From positions 93,375,833-93,439,832 of the forward strand of contig OX352761.1 in the NCBI GenBank assembly GCA_947095585.1: a DNA stretch of 64,000 bases. The letters run 5' to 3'. This DNA is from Nephrocerus scutellatus (lineage: Eukaryota; Arthropoda; Insecta; Diptera; Pipunculidae). Of this stretch, positions 22,451-35,009 are shown one piece after another (position 1 is the stretch's first letter; each line of letters begins with the position of its first letter). The notes under the pieces are model-generated. The model had not been told where the DNA came from, searched no databases, and was given only the letters and a program-made list of their open reading frames with translations. Both the position numbers and the translations under genes were made by a program.

Positions 22451-22865
22451 AATATAGACATAATTTGCCTTGCTCCTCTCAACCATCCTTGACGTGATTT
22501 GGAATGCATTCTGGGCCTTTGTTGCTGCTTGGTTGTCTGACTTGATGGCTTTGTTTTTCACTTTCTTATTTTACAGATTGACCTTTGGTATATGCCTGTA
22601 CACAACACAGTAGTTAAATCGGCTAAAGCTAAATATCTGAAACAACCCTCCGAATCGCATGTTTAAGTCTCCAACGAACCTAAAGAAAATATTTTTTGTT
22701 TCAAATTCCCCGTGTAGTATCTGTACAATTTTAGTTTCAAAATTAGAATAGTAAACATAAAAATGTAATATTTATAAAATATATTGTAAAATAAACTTCA
22801 ATATGAGAATTTTTATTTTGATTTAAATCAATTTATTTAATACAAAATATTGTTAATTCAATTCA
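22451..22865. other. No gene recognised
   Basis: 22451-22600 may still belong to the 5' side of the copia remnant, but I see no LTR. 22680-22860 is AT-rich. Confidence 0.3.
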
Positions 22866-22869
22866 TTCA

Positions 22870-23745
22870 TAGGGAATTTTTTTGAATGCCTGAGATGCAA
22901 TTGGCACATAATGTTGGTGTAATTGTCTGCAGACCTTCTTCCATAAGGCTTTCTAAGGCTCGTTTTTTTGATGGTTAATTCGTTTCTGATATTTGGAATA
23001 CTTGACAAATTTCTTGAGAGTTATCCTTTAACATAACTCTACAACAGACCAGACATTTTCAATAGAGTTACACATTGCACTATAAGGACCAAGTCTGAGT
23101 ATCCTATTTACTCGAAATTCTTTCTCCAGTAAAACTTTTTCAATTTTACTGTGACAAGGTGCATTGTCAATTACCACCATGTCTAACCATTGCTTGACGA
23201 AGGCAGGATTCCACTCACGCTTTTGCATTTTCTTTCTTGATCGAACCTCTTCTTATTTCATAATAAATAAGACCGACTGTGCTTTTGCAGCCTATTACGT
23301 GAACATTAGCTCCTTTTGAACAAGCTGCTATAGTGGGTCATCTTGTTTCCTTCAATTATCTGCCCTGTATTCTTAAAATATGAATGTTTAAATTAGTTTC
23401 ATCCATAAACAAAATAAGTTTATTTTGGGCCTGAAATTCCAAAACACATTTAGAAAACTCTTTTCGCTTTTGTTTGTTCTCAGGGTAGTTTCCCTTTTCA
23501 GGTTCATTCAGGTGTTTTGAGATTGTTGTTTTTGAAATGGAAAAGTTAAAATTTTCTTCAAATGTAGCAGCGAGTTCCGCAAATTTAATGCGGCAGTTTC
23601 CTTCGATTATTTCAACAAAATAATCTTAATGGATTTCTTTAATTTTCTGAAATCTTTTCACACCTAATTTTTTAGTTGTGATTCCTCCTGGACTTAGAAC
23701 CGAATGACTTATAGCAACTTCGTGTGCATCTTGTTATACCCTTGC
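22870..23745 (-). pseudogene. Tc1-like DDE transposase remnant
   Basis: On the minus strand about 23590-23330 reads FEENFNFSISKTTISKHLNE, then NKQKRKEF and LILFMDETNLNIHI (first catalytic D in MDET). 23228-23028 reads WLDMVVIDNAPCHSKIEK (second D in IDNAPCH), then LGPYSAMCNSIENVWSVVE (third acidic residue in N-S-I-E-N-V-W). These are the three acidic blocks of the Tc1/IS630 DDE family. Frames shift between them and a stop follows. Inverted repeats were not identified, so boundaries are approximate. Confidence 0.7.
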
Positions 23746-23989
23746 TATAAGGTAGAATCTCCCATTCATTTCCATTACTAGCAACGGCATATCGCCACTC
23801 GGTAGACTTGACCTACTTGACCACTGACCCGACGTGCATAATTATTTTAAGTTTTATAAGACTATAAGTACTTACCGATGTAAAACACTAATAGAAGAAA
23901 GATAATAGGCAAAAGCAAATAAAAGAAAGAACAGAATAATATAACCAACGATTTCCGTCAAAAATTAAAAACAAAAAACTAAATGGAAA
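23746..23989. other. No gene recognised
   Basis: Short AT-rich stretch between the Tc1-like remnant and the dispersed repeat. ttatacccttgctataagg at about 23733-23752 resembles a transposon edge, without a partner that I could find. Confidence 0.3.
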
Positions 23990-24345
23990 ATTTTATTCAA
24001 GAGCTTGAATTAGAAGTTTTGCTCGAGAGGGCTTGGCCAACCTATGAAAATCCACAAAGCAGAATTTTGATAAGCCTTTCGGCTCGATAGTTGTGCGTGC
24101 TCTTTTCGTTTGTAAGGCCTGGTATTGCAGACCTATCGTTTCCTGTACGTTTCACTATCGAGTTGTTGGCCTTCAAAAAAGACGTCAAGTTGCAGAAGAA
24201 CAGAACTCTACTACAGAGGTTACATATTATATTATATTTTCTTGGTCAGTGTTTTTGTAGTTTTCCCTGATCATGATGCATTGATGAAAGCATTGGTCTC
24301 GTGTCATTGTTAGTTTCGTGGTCTTTTTCCGTTTTGCTTTTTCAA
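23990..24345 (+). repeat. Dispersed hairpin repeat, left half (interrupted)
   Basis: gctcgatagttgtgcgtg, tttcgtttgtaaggcctggta, ttcttggtcagtg and the following text match 9345-9640. The match stops at gctttttcaa and resumes at 25587 with ataaattgaaaccgg, as if a later element had inserted in between. Confidence 0.65.
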
Positions 24346-25586
24346 TGAGTCAGAGATAATTCTAAAAAAACCACCCATAAAAATTAAAATTTTTCATCTA
24401 AATTCTCTAATCGCAGAAATTCATATGGGAGCCCCTCGATCCTGGGTCATTTTTTTTTATTGTAGGAGAAAATCATCGAAAGAGACATTTGACATCAGAT
24501 GTTAAAATTGAAAAAGCTCAGATCATTTTATTCTGAGCACTTAGAGCACGCACATACTCTGAGCAAATAAGAAACACGAGAATTTTTCTTGAGAACTCTT
24601 TGACTGCTCTCAACTAATTTATGAAAACGCGAAATGACAGAATATTGTGAAAACTTGTTGTTCTATCTGTAAGTTGATATCGACAACAAAAAACGACATC
24701 AATAAAAATACAATTCAGTAAATAAGTAAGTAAGTTGAATTAAGCATAAAACATTTATGTCTCGTTTCATTTGCTGGGTTCATTTGTGCGTGAGCTAAGA
24801 TTTCTCTCTCTCTCTCTCTCCACCACCAAAACCATGCCGAGTGCGCAGCACACACCGCACACAGTCATTAAAGAATCTGATGCCACTATAAGAAATTAAA
24901 AAATGTATAAGGGCCTTGCGGCCGAACCCGGGGTCCGATCACTACCAAATTTTAGAAAAAGTATTCTTTATTGGGTATACACATGTGTGTAAAATTTGAA
25001 AAAAATCGGGTAATTTTTATTTTAAATTTGTATGGGAGCCCCACAAACCCGGGGCCCAATCACTTCAAAATTTTAAAAGAAAGTATTGTAACTGTAAATA
25101 CACATGTGTACAAAGTTTCAGGAAAATCAGGTTTTAGGAAGTGCGTTAAAAAATTAATAATTAAATAAAAAAAAATTTGTATGGGAGCCCCCCGACCCCG
25201 GGGCCTTATCGCTTAAAAAAATGTACAAAAAGTTTTGTCCATCGGAGATACACATGCGTGTAAAATTTGAAGAAAATCAGGAACTTTTTTCATAAAATTT
25301 GTATGGGTGCCCCCCCGACCCAGGGGCCCGATCTCTCCAAAAATTTTACAAAAAGTGTTTTCCAGCGGAGATACACATTTGTATAAAATTTTAAAAAAAT
25401 CGGGTAAATTTTTTAAAATATTTGTATGGGAGACCCCCGATAATAGGAAGTGTTGTCATGGGAGATATACATGTGTGCAAAATTTCAATAAAATCGGGCT
25501 GTAGGAAGTGGGTTAAAAATTGATCACAAGATTTGGCCAGCCAGCCAGCCACGGGCAAGTGAAGTTAATATAGAGAATTTAAAAAT
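24346..25586 (+). repeat. Family P, long copy (plus orientation)
   Basis: It starts at aaaaccacccataaaaattaaaa and has aaattctctaatcgcag, a conserved block (gctcagatcattttattctgagcac...ctgagcaaataag), a TC tract at about 24806-24820, and gcgcagcacacaccgcacacag. Then come four to five tandem units of about 110-170 bp, each with acacatgtgt or acacatgcgt and aaatcggg. It ends gttaatatagagaattta. It splits the hairpin repeat into 23990-24345 and 25587-25765. The class is uncertain; there is no transposase. Confidence 0.75.
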
Positions 25587-25765
25587 AAATTGAAACCGGC
25601 TACAAACCTGAGGAATGTGATATATTGTAAATCACATTCCTTCGATTTTTTATTTTTAATTTTAATTTAATAATTTTAAAGGGCATCATAGCACACCTTA
25701 TTGCCGTGACGCAATTCATTCAGGGAGTTCTCTCATGGTAATAAGTTATCATAAAAAAAATCGAA
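25587..25765 (+). repeat. Dispersed hairpin repeat, right half
   Basis: aaataaattgaaaccggctac...gaggaatgtgatatattg matches 9637-9680. caccttattgccgtgacgcaattcattcagggag..ggtaataagtt matches the terminal hairpin at 10162-10212, with the internal 460 bp missing. 25766-26050 holds no recognised feature. Confidence 0.65.
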
Positions 25766-26049
25766 GCAAAACGATTCTTTTTAATTTGTAACACCACCGC
25801 AACTGATAGTGGCCACTTTTTATACTAATTGCTGCCAATTGCCCAATTATAGGAAAACTAAACATTTTGTAGCATTTTAAGCGATGATGAATATGTGGTC
25901 GTTCCAACGAAGATTGTTGTTGACGAACATACCGTGAGTAATTTTAATGCTCTAGTTCTATTTATATGAAATGTGATAAAAAAATGGAGGTGTGGCCACA
26001 ATACGACTTTCTTTTACGGACGGGAATTTTTTATATTATTTTTTTTTAA

Positions 26050-26690
26050 ATTCTCTATATTAACTTCGCGTGCCCGTGTGTGTGTTTGTTTGTCGTGGAA
26101 TCTTGCAATCAATTTTTAACCCGATTTCATTGAAACTTTGCACATATTTGTATGCCCATATAACTTTTATAAAAATTAACCCGATTTTCTTCAACTTTTA
26201 TACACATGTGTATCACAGATGGACAACACTTTTTGTAAAAATTTTGGAGACCCCGGGGCCCGGAGTCGTAGAGCCCTATACAAATTTAAAAAAAAAAATT
26301 AACCCGATTTTCTTCAAATTTTATACACATGTGTACTCCAATGGACAAAACTTTTTTAAAAAGTTTTGGAGTAAACGGGCCCCGGGCCCGCCCCATACAA
26401 ATTTTTTAAAAATTACCTGATTTTCTTAAAATTTTATACACATGTGTACCTCCGATGAACAATACCCGGGTCCCCATAAAAAAATGTTAAAAATGTTAAC
26501 TGACTTACTTCAAATTTTATACACATGTGTATATCTAATGACAACATTTCTGTAAAAATATGGAAGTAATCGGGCCTAGAGCCCAGGGGCTCCCATATAA
26601 TTTTTTTCAAAACTAACCCAGTTTTATTTTAATTACAAAATTTACATAAAAAATTTGAATTTTTATGGGTTGTTTTTTCTGACTCAGGAG
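26050..26690 (-). repeat. Family P, short copy (minus orientation)
   Basis: It starts aattctctatattaacttcgcgtgcccgtg, has four tandem units each holding acacatgtgta or acacatatttgta near tttatacacatg, and ends in tttttatgggttgttttttct, the reverse complement of the family start. The TC-rich middle block is absent, so it is an internally deleted or minimal form. Confidence 0.7.
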
Positions 26691-27513
26691 ATACGTCAGG
26701 AGATATGTGTAAATCTGCAAAAAGGCCGAGTTCGAACATTTTCAAGATTACTATGTACTTCTTTTTACTATGTAAAAGAAAGTAATAAATCTTTAACAAA
26801 AAAATAAATTTCTGAAAAAACGGAATTTTGTGTTGTACACACACCTATCTCACACTAGCTTGCTGTTGAAAACTTTTGTCATCTTTCGCTTTACAGTTGA
26901 ACCAAAGGCAGTAATGCTCAACAACAGTTTTAATAACCTCTATTAATCCGAGTCCACCATAGCATAGACTGCACATATGTGCACGGGAAGTGGATAAAAA
27001 TAGAAAGACAAATTTTTGAAGCTTATACATTCCGTCATTGAAACAGTTAATTAACCATAACATTGCATTATCTACAGGGACTACACGTTTTTGCATAATT
27101 TCAACTCATTTGGAGAACGAAAAGTTTATGAAATTTGTTTTGCAAAATTTGCAATGAACATACAGGTGAAATTAAATAAATAAAATAAAACTTTTCGAGT
27201 CCCCAATACGACTAGCTCACCAGTCCAGGTAGCACAGCATTGTAGTGTCACCAGGATTCACAATTATGCGAAATTTTGTTGGATGACAGAAAATGAATCA
27301 AAGTGGACCTGAAATATTTGACACAGACAAACTTCATTGGTACCTCCGAAACCGGTACTTCACGTTTGTGCGTAATTTCAACTGAATTGATCAACGGAAA
27401 GTTAATGAAAATCGGGTTGCAAGATTTGTAGCAAATGGACAAGTGAACTTAAATAAAAGATTTTAATACTTAATAATAAATAAAAAATGTAAGTTAAAAA
27501 CCTTTATTTAAAA
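26691..27513. other. No gene seen; imperfect direct repeat
   Basis: About 27065-27185 (gggactacacgttttt gcataatttcaact...gtgaaattaaata) is imperfectly repeated at about 27335-27470 (ggtacttcacgtttgtgcgtaatttcaact...gtgaacttaaata). No coding pattern was seen. Confidence 0.4.
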
Positions 27514-28938
27514 CTAGCTGATTACCCGGCGTTGCCCAGGTATTTATTCATCTCAATCTTCTATTAGGCAGGGGTAGGAAAAATGATATCTATCTTTAAG
27601 GTAAAATTGCAATTTTTTTAACAAAATAAATATTTTAAATTTTATAGTATTCAAACTATAAAATAAAATTAAAAAAAAAATAATATAAATTTTAAACAAA
27701 ACTTGGTTGGTTGCTTTTAGTTTCACCTTCAAGAGCAAGAATAAATAATTTCTTATCTATTTATACTCCGCAATACTTAATAAACTGTCCGACTTATTGA
27801 TCTTCATCGAAAGCGAAAGGTTTACTGGGAAATGAGTGCTATCCGTGGGATAAAAACTCTTTTTCACCAAAAATCCATCCGGTCGCCGGTCGCCGAGTAC
27901 CATTCTAAGCACCACTATTCATCTCAGCGATCCCGAAAACTATGGGATCGACACTAATATATGTCACGCTCTCCCCATCCACTTATCATTTATCTACCCC
28001 ATCCCTTTAGGGCAGTCTTAGCATCACCATTCCACTCAGCGATCCCAAAAACTATAGAATCGACACTAATATCGGTCACCCCCCCACCCCTGAGCTATCT
28101 CACCATTCCCCTAGGGCTGTATTACCATCATCATTGAACTCAGCGACCCAAAAAACTATTGAATCGACACTAATATCGGTCACCCCCCTCAGTTATCTAC
28201 CCCATTCCCCTAGGGCTGTATTACCATCATCATTGAACTCAGCGACCCAAAAAACTATTGAATCGACAATAATATCGGTCACCCCCTCAGTTATCTACCC
28301 CATCCCTCTAAGGCTGTCTTACCATCACCATTCAACTCAGCGACCCCGAAAACTATAGAATCAACACTAATATCGGTCACCCCCCCCACGCCACAGTTAT
28401 CTACCACACCATAGCATTAACACTAATAGTGGTCACCCCCCCCCCCCTCAGTTGTCAACCCATCCCCCTAGAGCTGTCTTATCATCACCATTCAACTAAG
28501 CGATCCCGAAACCCATAGAATCGACACTAATATCGTTCACCCCCCATCAGTTATCGACCCCATCCCCCTAGAGCTGTCTTACCATCACCATTCAACTCAG
28601 CGACCCCGAAAACCGTAGAATCAACATTAATATCGATCACCCACCCCCCTGCGGGAATATAACTTACTCATAGGAGTGTACTACCAGCACTATTCGTCTT
28701 GGCGATACCGAAAACGGTGGGTCCGACAATAAAATCGCCTGCCACGCCTCCACCAACCAAAAAACGTGCTACCCCCCACCACCTATGTTTGATTCCACAT
28801 AGTAACTAATATGTATACCAAGTTTGGTTGAAATTGGTCAAGGCGTTCCAGAGCTAGTAAGGCACAAATATATATACAAATATATATACAAATATATATA
28901 CAAATATACAAATAAATTCTCTATTTTATATATATAGA
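27514..28938 (-). mobile_element. Nonautonomous Helitron with internal minisatellite
   Basis: Read on the minus strand, the element begins TCTATATATATAAAATAG and ends in CTAG. A short hairpin precedes the end (acctgggcaacgccgggt, then AATCAG and CTAG). The 5' base outside is A and the 3' base outside is T, as expected for Helitron insertion between A and T. The middle (about 27990-28640) is an array of units of about 98-103 bp (attcaactcagcgaccc...gaatcgacactaatatcggtcacccc). No helicase or Rep is encoded. A second copy starts at 32646. Confidence 0.75.
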
Positions 28939-29394
28939 TGAATAAATGTCCAAAAACAATTTTTTTGACAATAAATTTTCCTCTACCATTTTTAACTAAT
29001 GGCCCAATAGACAATATGTCAAGTTTATTTTCTGACTCTTATAGAGGATTGTTCCTTCTGATGTAACAACAGTATCTTAAATGACTTTTACTATGGACAT
29101 AATAAAGAGTAGACAGGCAAAATTTATTATCAACAAAAAAAATGTTTTCTTGATTTTAATCCATTTTAAATAAAAGTGTTTAGCTTGAAAAGATTTTATA
29201 TTTATTATTATTTCATACTTTTTAGTCTTTTAGTAATTTGTAATCCATCTTTTATTGACACAGTTAACCGCATATGTGTTTATCAAATTTTGACACACAT
29301 GGAGCTTAATGAATTGAGAGACTGTTGTTAATGCTTGTTTCTCCCCATATTTTTGTCTGGCTTTTCCAATTTCATCTTTGCTAGCGTTGCAGTT
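28939..29394. other. No gene recognised
   Basis: AT-rich sequence downstream of the Helitron. No splice-bounded exon or element terminus seen. Confidence 0.3.
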
Positions 29395-29577
29395 TTGTTT
29401 CTTCTTTCTTAGCGAGGATCGCCAAGCCTACACTGGAAGGATGGCGTAGACCAGGACGCCCAGAGTTTAGGGATGCAAAACTGAATGATATCGGCTCGAA
29501 ATCGGGACCGGTGGAGAGACTTTTTGCACGAGGCCAGGACGGAACCCCGGTTGTAGAGCTAAATATGATGATGAGTA
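29395..29577 (+). pseudogene. 3' end of a non-LTR retrotransposon (same family as 35010-36497)
   Basis: The plus strand reads a basic C-terminal tail: SLHWKDGVDQDAQSLGMQ, then SARNRDRWRDFLHEARTEPR. It matches the tail at 35018-35221 almost word for word and is followed, as there, by gctctaaatatgatgatgag. 5'-truncation to the last 60 codons or so is typical of target-primed insertion. Confidence 0.7.
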
Positions 29578-29712
29578 TTTTTACCAAGACCAAGAACAAG
29601 ACCAAAAACAAGACCAAGACCAAGGCCAAGACCAATACCAATACCAAGACCAATACCAATACCAAGACCAAGACCAAGACCAAGACCAAGGCCAAGACCA
29701 AGAGCAAGACTC
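29578..29712 (+). repeat. (ACCAAG)n hexanucleotide microsatellite
   Basis: Imperfect accaag repeats with aacaag, ggccaag and ataccaat variants run for about 130 bp, directly after the 3' end of the truncated non-LTR copy. The lysine/threonine-rich and leucine/valine-rich open frames across it are artefacts of the repeat. Confidence 0.9.
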
Positions 29713-30849
29713 AGCGCGAACATCGCGCGTTAATCCATTACGGCGTCGAAAACAACAAACTATTCCTCTGACTCATTTCTTCCAAAATAACCAAACTACG
29801 CTAAACACGGAGTACAGAGTATTTTTAACTCTTTACCGAATAATCAATTTATGGTACATAGTACGAAATTTCACAGTAATTTGAAAACAAACTGCCGTGC
29901 AAAACATCAATGCACAAACTTAAAAATAAAGATAAATGCTGGATGCGACCGCAAGTGCAATTATTGCATTGAATCAGTGATCTTCGAATGCGAACAAGTT
30001 CACTCATTTCTTTTTTTGTCTGACTACTTACGATTTTCGGCAGAAGCTGGCAGTATTTTTACAAAACCATTCAAAACAATAACAACATTTAAAGAAAAAT
30101 TATTAGTTAAACACACGCTTGCACCATATGTGCCGCAGTGAGAGTGTCGATGGTGCATGCGACACTGAGTTTTTCACATCTTCACGAGCACAGATGCGCG
30201 GGAGAATGCAGCACTCCTCGAAAAACAAAAAACAACCAGAACGCTTTTGAAAAAGGGACATCTCGTATAATATTGGAGATCACTCTTCTTCCTTCGTGAT
30301 GTTATTTGAAGTGGAACTGTTGTGCCAACAACATCACGCACTGGTAAACTCGAAATCGTATCGTATTTTTAGCGGTGCGTAAGTGTTTTGAGTTTTCCTC
30401 TGATTTTTGAGTTCTGTTTTGGCGGGTAGAAGTTTCATTTTTCATTTTTGTTATGCAGAATAGTGCTATGTTTTAAGTAAAAGAAAGAAACATTAAAGCA
30501 ACATAACAAATTCGCTTGCTCATAGCAATTAACGCAGCAAATATCCCAAAATATAACAGAATCTTATTCATAGGGATTTCCCGCAAAACGTGCCAAGTTT
30601 TAGGCATGGTGTCAAAGGCACGTGACACCGACGTGTAGTGTTAAATTAGACTTAGTTTGTGACACTTTCGTAGGTTTGCGTGCCAAGAGGAGCGTGTGCC
30701 ACTCGCAAAATTGTTACGCCGCGAGTTGTTGTTAATTGTGGGGTAATAAAAACACACTAAATAAATTTTAATTTTGTGTTTAGACTTGTAAGACATTGAT
30801 TAATTTATATTATGTCAACTTCCATTAACATATCCAACCTAACTCTAAG
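29713..30849. other. No gene recognised upstream of the zinc-finger locus
   Basis: An open frame at 29851-30141 shows no known pattern. The stretch may hold the promoter and 5' UTR of the zinc-finger locus, but I see no clear TATA/initiator pair. Confidence 0.3.
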
Positions 30850-32613
30850 ATGAAACACGTCGAAATGTTTGCGTCCCCGAATTCGACGATTGTCCTGACA
30901 CCGACATCTCCTCCATGCAAAAAAATTACTCTAGCGGGATGTTCCCATAAATTGAATTCCGTTTCTATAATGTCGACAACGTTTACCTCTCTAAACCAAA
31001 ACATCACTTCGTACGGCATAAATCGAAGTTCGCACCGCTACAATCAACATTAAGAACACAAGGTGCATCTCTCTGGGATCAATTACGCCACTGATGTTGG
31101 AGACTTAACGGGCGACCAGTTCGGTTATTTATCAGCCACTGAAAAGTCTGATTCTGTAGTTGGCGACAACTGCCCTCAACAGCCACACAGCGCTGATAAA
31201 GAATGTTACAGACAGCGATGACAGTGGAAGCAGTCAACTTCAGTGTTTATCCAAAAAAGTCGTTTTTCGTTTCGAGCCAGAAGACATTGTACGTCTAACG
31301 AAATCTTGCAAATTCACATCAACATCAATGAGAACAACTAGTACAGATACACCACACGCTCCATTTTATACACTCCATGTACACCATACACACCATACAC
31401 TCCATGTTCCACTCAGCAAAGAACAGCGCCATACCAACAACAACCGCAAATGCAACAATTGGACTACATGATACCGCCCAAAACTTAAAACTCGGTATTG
31501 AAAATTTTAATTATGACGAAATTAATTGTCAATCCCAAAATCAATCACCCACCATTAGATCCCCACCATTAGATCCATGGATGACACTAAACCTGTGTGA
31601 CTCGACCTTTACCTCAGTTGCATCACAATCCCCGAAAATTGCAAACAACTGCTCGTATGAGAAGTTCTACTATAGCTGCATTGGACGCAAAGAGCATCAG
31701 ATGCTTAGTTTCACACAAAAGCAATCAACTCAGGAGGGAACATTTGTGTTGCCATCTGACCACAAAACGAATGCATTGAACGAATGTGGACATAATTCAT
31801 CGAAGTTGCCATCATTGTTGAGTACTTTTGAAACACGTTAATATTCTCCACTGAACGCCTCAGTATCAGCGAATGTGAAGGTCATATGAGGAGAATGCTA
31901 TACTGGCCTCAACGATAATGAACCATCACAGACCACATCTTCATCACTGACAGCATGTTCTGCATTATCCCAATTCCAAAATTCAGAAAAGTCGCATATT
32001 TGCAACCCATACATTGTGGTCGACAACAGCCATCAGACTCATCATCATAACCAGAATGCATTGAATCCGTATGAGCATTTACCTGAGAACTATAACAGCA
32101 GCGAACTTATGACCAAATCAAGAGTACAAGGACATCTGGACAATCGATGAATTCGGTGAAATCAATTAGATCAATGTGATAAGAGACAATACCGATGGTG
32201 ATGATGATGATAATTATGATGAAAATGAAGAGGACGGTGACGATTCTGTATTCATGGAGGTTCTTCACAGTGACATTCCAGCGCAGTACATCTACACAAA
32301 TGCATCACCATCAGTTCATCATCTTGGACGCCAGATATCAAATGCACATAGTCATCGTCGACGAAGACAGTCATCGTCGTCCTCAAGTGGAAATGTTTCT
32401 TTGTTCACTGTCGATTTGGAGTGTCATTGGACCGATTGCAATAAGTTGTTCTACAATTAGACTGAATTTGTTGTACACATCGAAAAAATGCATGTTGACG
32501 GAAGGAAAAGCGAAGAATTCTCGTGTTTCTGGTTAGACTGTACGAGACGTTCAATGCACGCTACAAATTGCTAATTGCGAGTGCATAGCGGAGAAAAGCC
32601 TAATATGTGTCCA
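30850..32613 (+). pseudogene. lmd: lmd-like exon 1: N-terminal region and fingers 1-2
   Basis: Coding-like text runs in three frames in turn: 30850-31210 (MKHVEMFASPNSTIVLTPTS; VGDLTGDQFGYLSATEKSDS after a TAA), 31160-31320 (SDDSGSSQLQCLSKKVVFRF), and 31430-31840 (LGIENFNYDEINCQSQNQS, LDPWMTLNLCDSTF). 32176-32460 holds an acidic tract (DGDDDDNYDENEEDGDD), then HRRRRQSSSSSSGNVS just before finger 1. A small CACCATACA-type minisatellite at 31345-31400 coincides with one frame change. It ends at ...tgtcca|gtaagt. Confidence 0.65.
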
Positions 32614-32645
32614 GTAAGTTTTTTTTCTTATGACTTTATACACTA

Positions 32646-34560
32646 CTAGCTGATTACCCGGCGTTGCCCAGGTATTTATTCATCTCAATCTTCTATTAGG
32701 CAGGGGTAGGAAAAAGAATGATATCTATCTTTAAGGTAAAATTGCAATTTTTTTAACATACATAATAAGTATTTTAAATTTTATAGTATTCAAAATAAAA
32801 TTAAAAAAAATAATATAAATTTTAAAAAAAACTTGGTTGGTTGCTTTTAGTTTCACCTTCAAGAGCAAGAATAAATAATTTCTTATCTATTTATACTCCG
32901 CAATACTTAATAAACTGTCCGACTTATTGATCTTCATCGAAAGCGAAAGGTTTACTGGGAAATGAGTGCTATCCGTGGGATAAAAACTCTTTTTCACCAA
33001 AAATCCATTCGGTCGCCGGTCGCCGAGTACCATTCTAAGCACCACTATTCATCTCAGCGATCCCGAAAACTATGGGATCGACGCTAATATATGTCACGCT
33101 CTCCCCATCCACTTATCATTTATCTACCCCATCCCTTTAGGGCAGTCTTAGCATCACCATTCCACTCAGCGATCCCAAAAACTATAGAATCGACACTAAT
33201 ATCGGTCACCCCAACCCCTCAGTTATCTCCCCAATTCCCCTAAGGCTGTATTACCATCATCATTCAACTCAGCGACCCAAAAAACTATTGAATCGACACT
33301 ACTATCGGTCACACCCTAAATTATCTACCTTATCCCTCTAGGGCTGTCTTACCATCACCAATCAACTCAGCGACCCCAAAAACTATAGAATCGACACTCA
33401 TATCGGCCCCCCCCCTCAGTTATCTACCCCATCCCACTAGGGCTGTATTACCATCACCATTCAACTCAGCGACCCCGAAAACTATAGAATCAACACTAAT
33501 ATCGGTCACCCCACATCCACATCCCACCCCGAACACCATAGCATTAACACTAATATTGGTCACCCCCTTCCCCGTCAGTTATCGACCCCATCCCCCTAGA
33601 GCTGTCTTACCATCACCATTCAACTCAGCGACCCCGAAAACTATAGAATCGACGCTAATATCGGTCACCCCCACCCCTCAGTTATCTACCCCATCCCTCT
33701 AAGGCTGTCTTACCATCACCATTCAACTCAGCGATCCCGAAAACTATAGAATCAACACTAATATCGGTCACCCCCCCGCTTCAGTTATCTACCACATCCC
33801 TGTAGGGCTGTCTTAGCATCACCATTCAACTCAGCCACCCCGAACACCATAACATTAACACTAATATTGGTCACCCCCTTCCCCCTCAGTTATCGACCCC
33901 ATACCCCTAGAGCTGTCTTACCATCACCATTCAACTCAGCGACCCCGAAAACTATAGAATCGACGCTAATATCGGTCACCCCCACCCCTCAGTTATCGAC
34001 CCCATCCCCCTATGGCTGTACTACCATCAACATTCAACTCAGCGACCCCGAAAACTATAGAATCAACACTAATATCGGTCACCCCCCCGCTTCAGTTATC
34101 TACCACATCCCTGTAGGGCTGTCTTAGCATCACCATTCAACTCAGCCACCCCGAACACCATAACATTAACACTTATATTGGTCACCCCCTTCCCCCTCAG
34201 TTATCGACCCCATACCCCTAGAGCTGTCTTACCATCACCATTCAACTCAGCGACCCCGAAAACCATAGAAAGAACACTAATATCGGTCACCCACCACCAT
34301 GCGGCGATACATAACTCATCCATAGGAGCGTACTACCAACACTATTCATCGTGGTGATACCGAAAACTTTAGCAAGGGGGGTGGTGGGTGGGTAGCAGGT
34401 TTTTGCCATCCATCACCATTCAACTCAGCGACCCCGAAAACCATAGAATCGACACTAATATCGTTCACCCCCCCCTATCAGTTATCGACCCCATCACCGT
34501 AGAGCTGTCTTACCATCACCATTCAACTCAGCGACCCCGAAAACCATAGATTCACATGGA
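32646..34560 (-). mobile_element. Second Helitron copy with expanded minisatellite, 5'-truncated
   Basis: The CTAG end (32646-32649, preceded by a, that is a 3' T on the minus strand) and the hairpin are identical to the copy at 27514, as is the following 400 bp or so apart from small indels. The array of about 100-bp units is longer (about 33030-34340). The TCTATATA terminus is not found. The array breaks at about 34370 into an inverted G-rich piece and ends near 34560. It lies in the first intron of the zinc-finger locus. Confidence 0.75.
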
Positions 34561-35009
34561 TTATTACCATAATTACTTCGGCATTAAACCTTTACGTTCG
34601 TTTGGTATAAATTTGTTCCTATCATTACTAATTATTGCATTTCCAGTTTTTATTTTGATATTAATGAAAGCTTAATTTTTTGTGATCAAGGCTATACAAT
34701 ACATTACGTCGGCTTTTACATTAACCCTTGATAAATTGAAAATCGCAGAATGAATTCAGCTGATTCCGATAAATAGGAAAAAGGAAAATTAAAGAAAAAG
34801 CCAAAAGTATCTCGATACATCATCTGGTGGTATGGGTATAAAAACAAAGTTAGAGTATGTGCACGTGTATTTATACATACTGAAGAAGGATATTTTTATT
34901 TTTAAAATTTTCCTGCAATAAAGCTGTGTGGCCGTTGAAGAAAAGTAGTTAGTAGCGCATATAATAGAATTCAAATTCTAAGATAAATGGCAATGTACAT
35001 CATCATCAT
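34561..35009. other. Intronic DNA, no feature recognised
   Basis: AT-rich sequence between the Helitron array and the non-LTR element. Confidence 0.3.

Noticed and set aside
29381..29707. Leucine/valine-rich open frame (minus) and lysine/threonine-rich frame (plus)
   Set aside because: Both are produced by the (ACCAAG)n microsatellite.
28134..34127. Regularly spaced repeats that could suggest a CRISPR array
   Set aside because: Units are contiguous without unique spacers, vary in length, lie inside Helitron ends, and the DNA is plainly eukaryotic.
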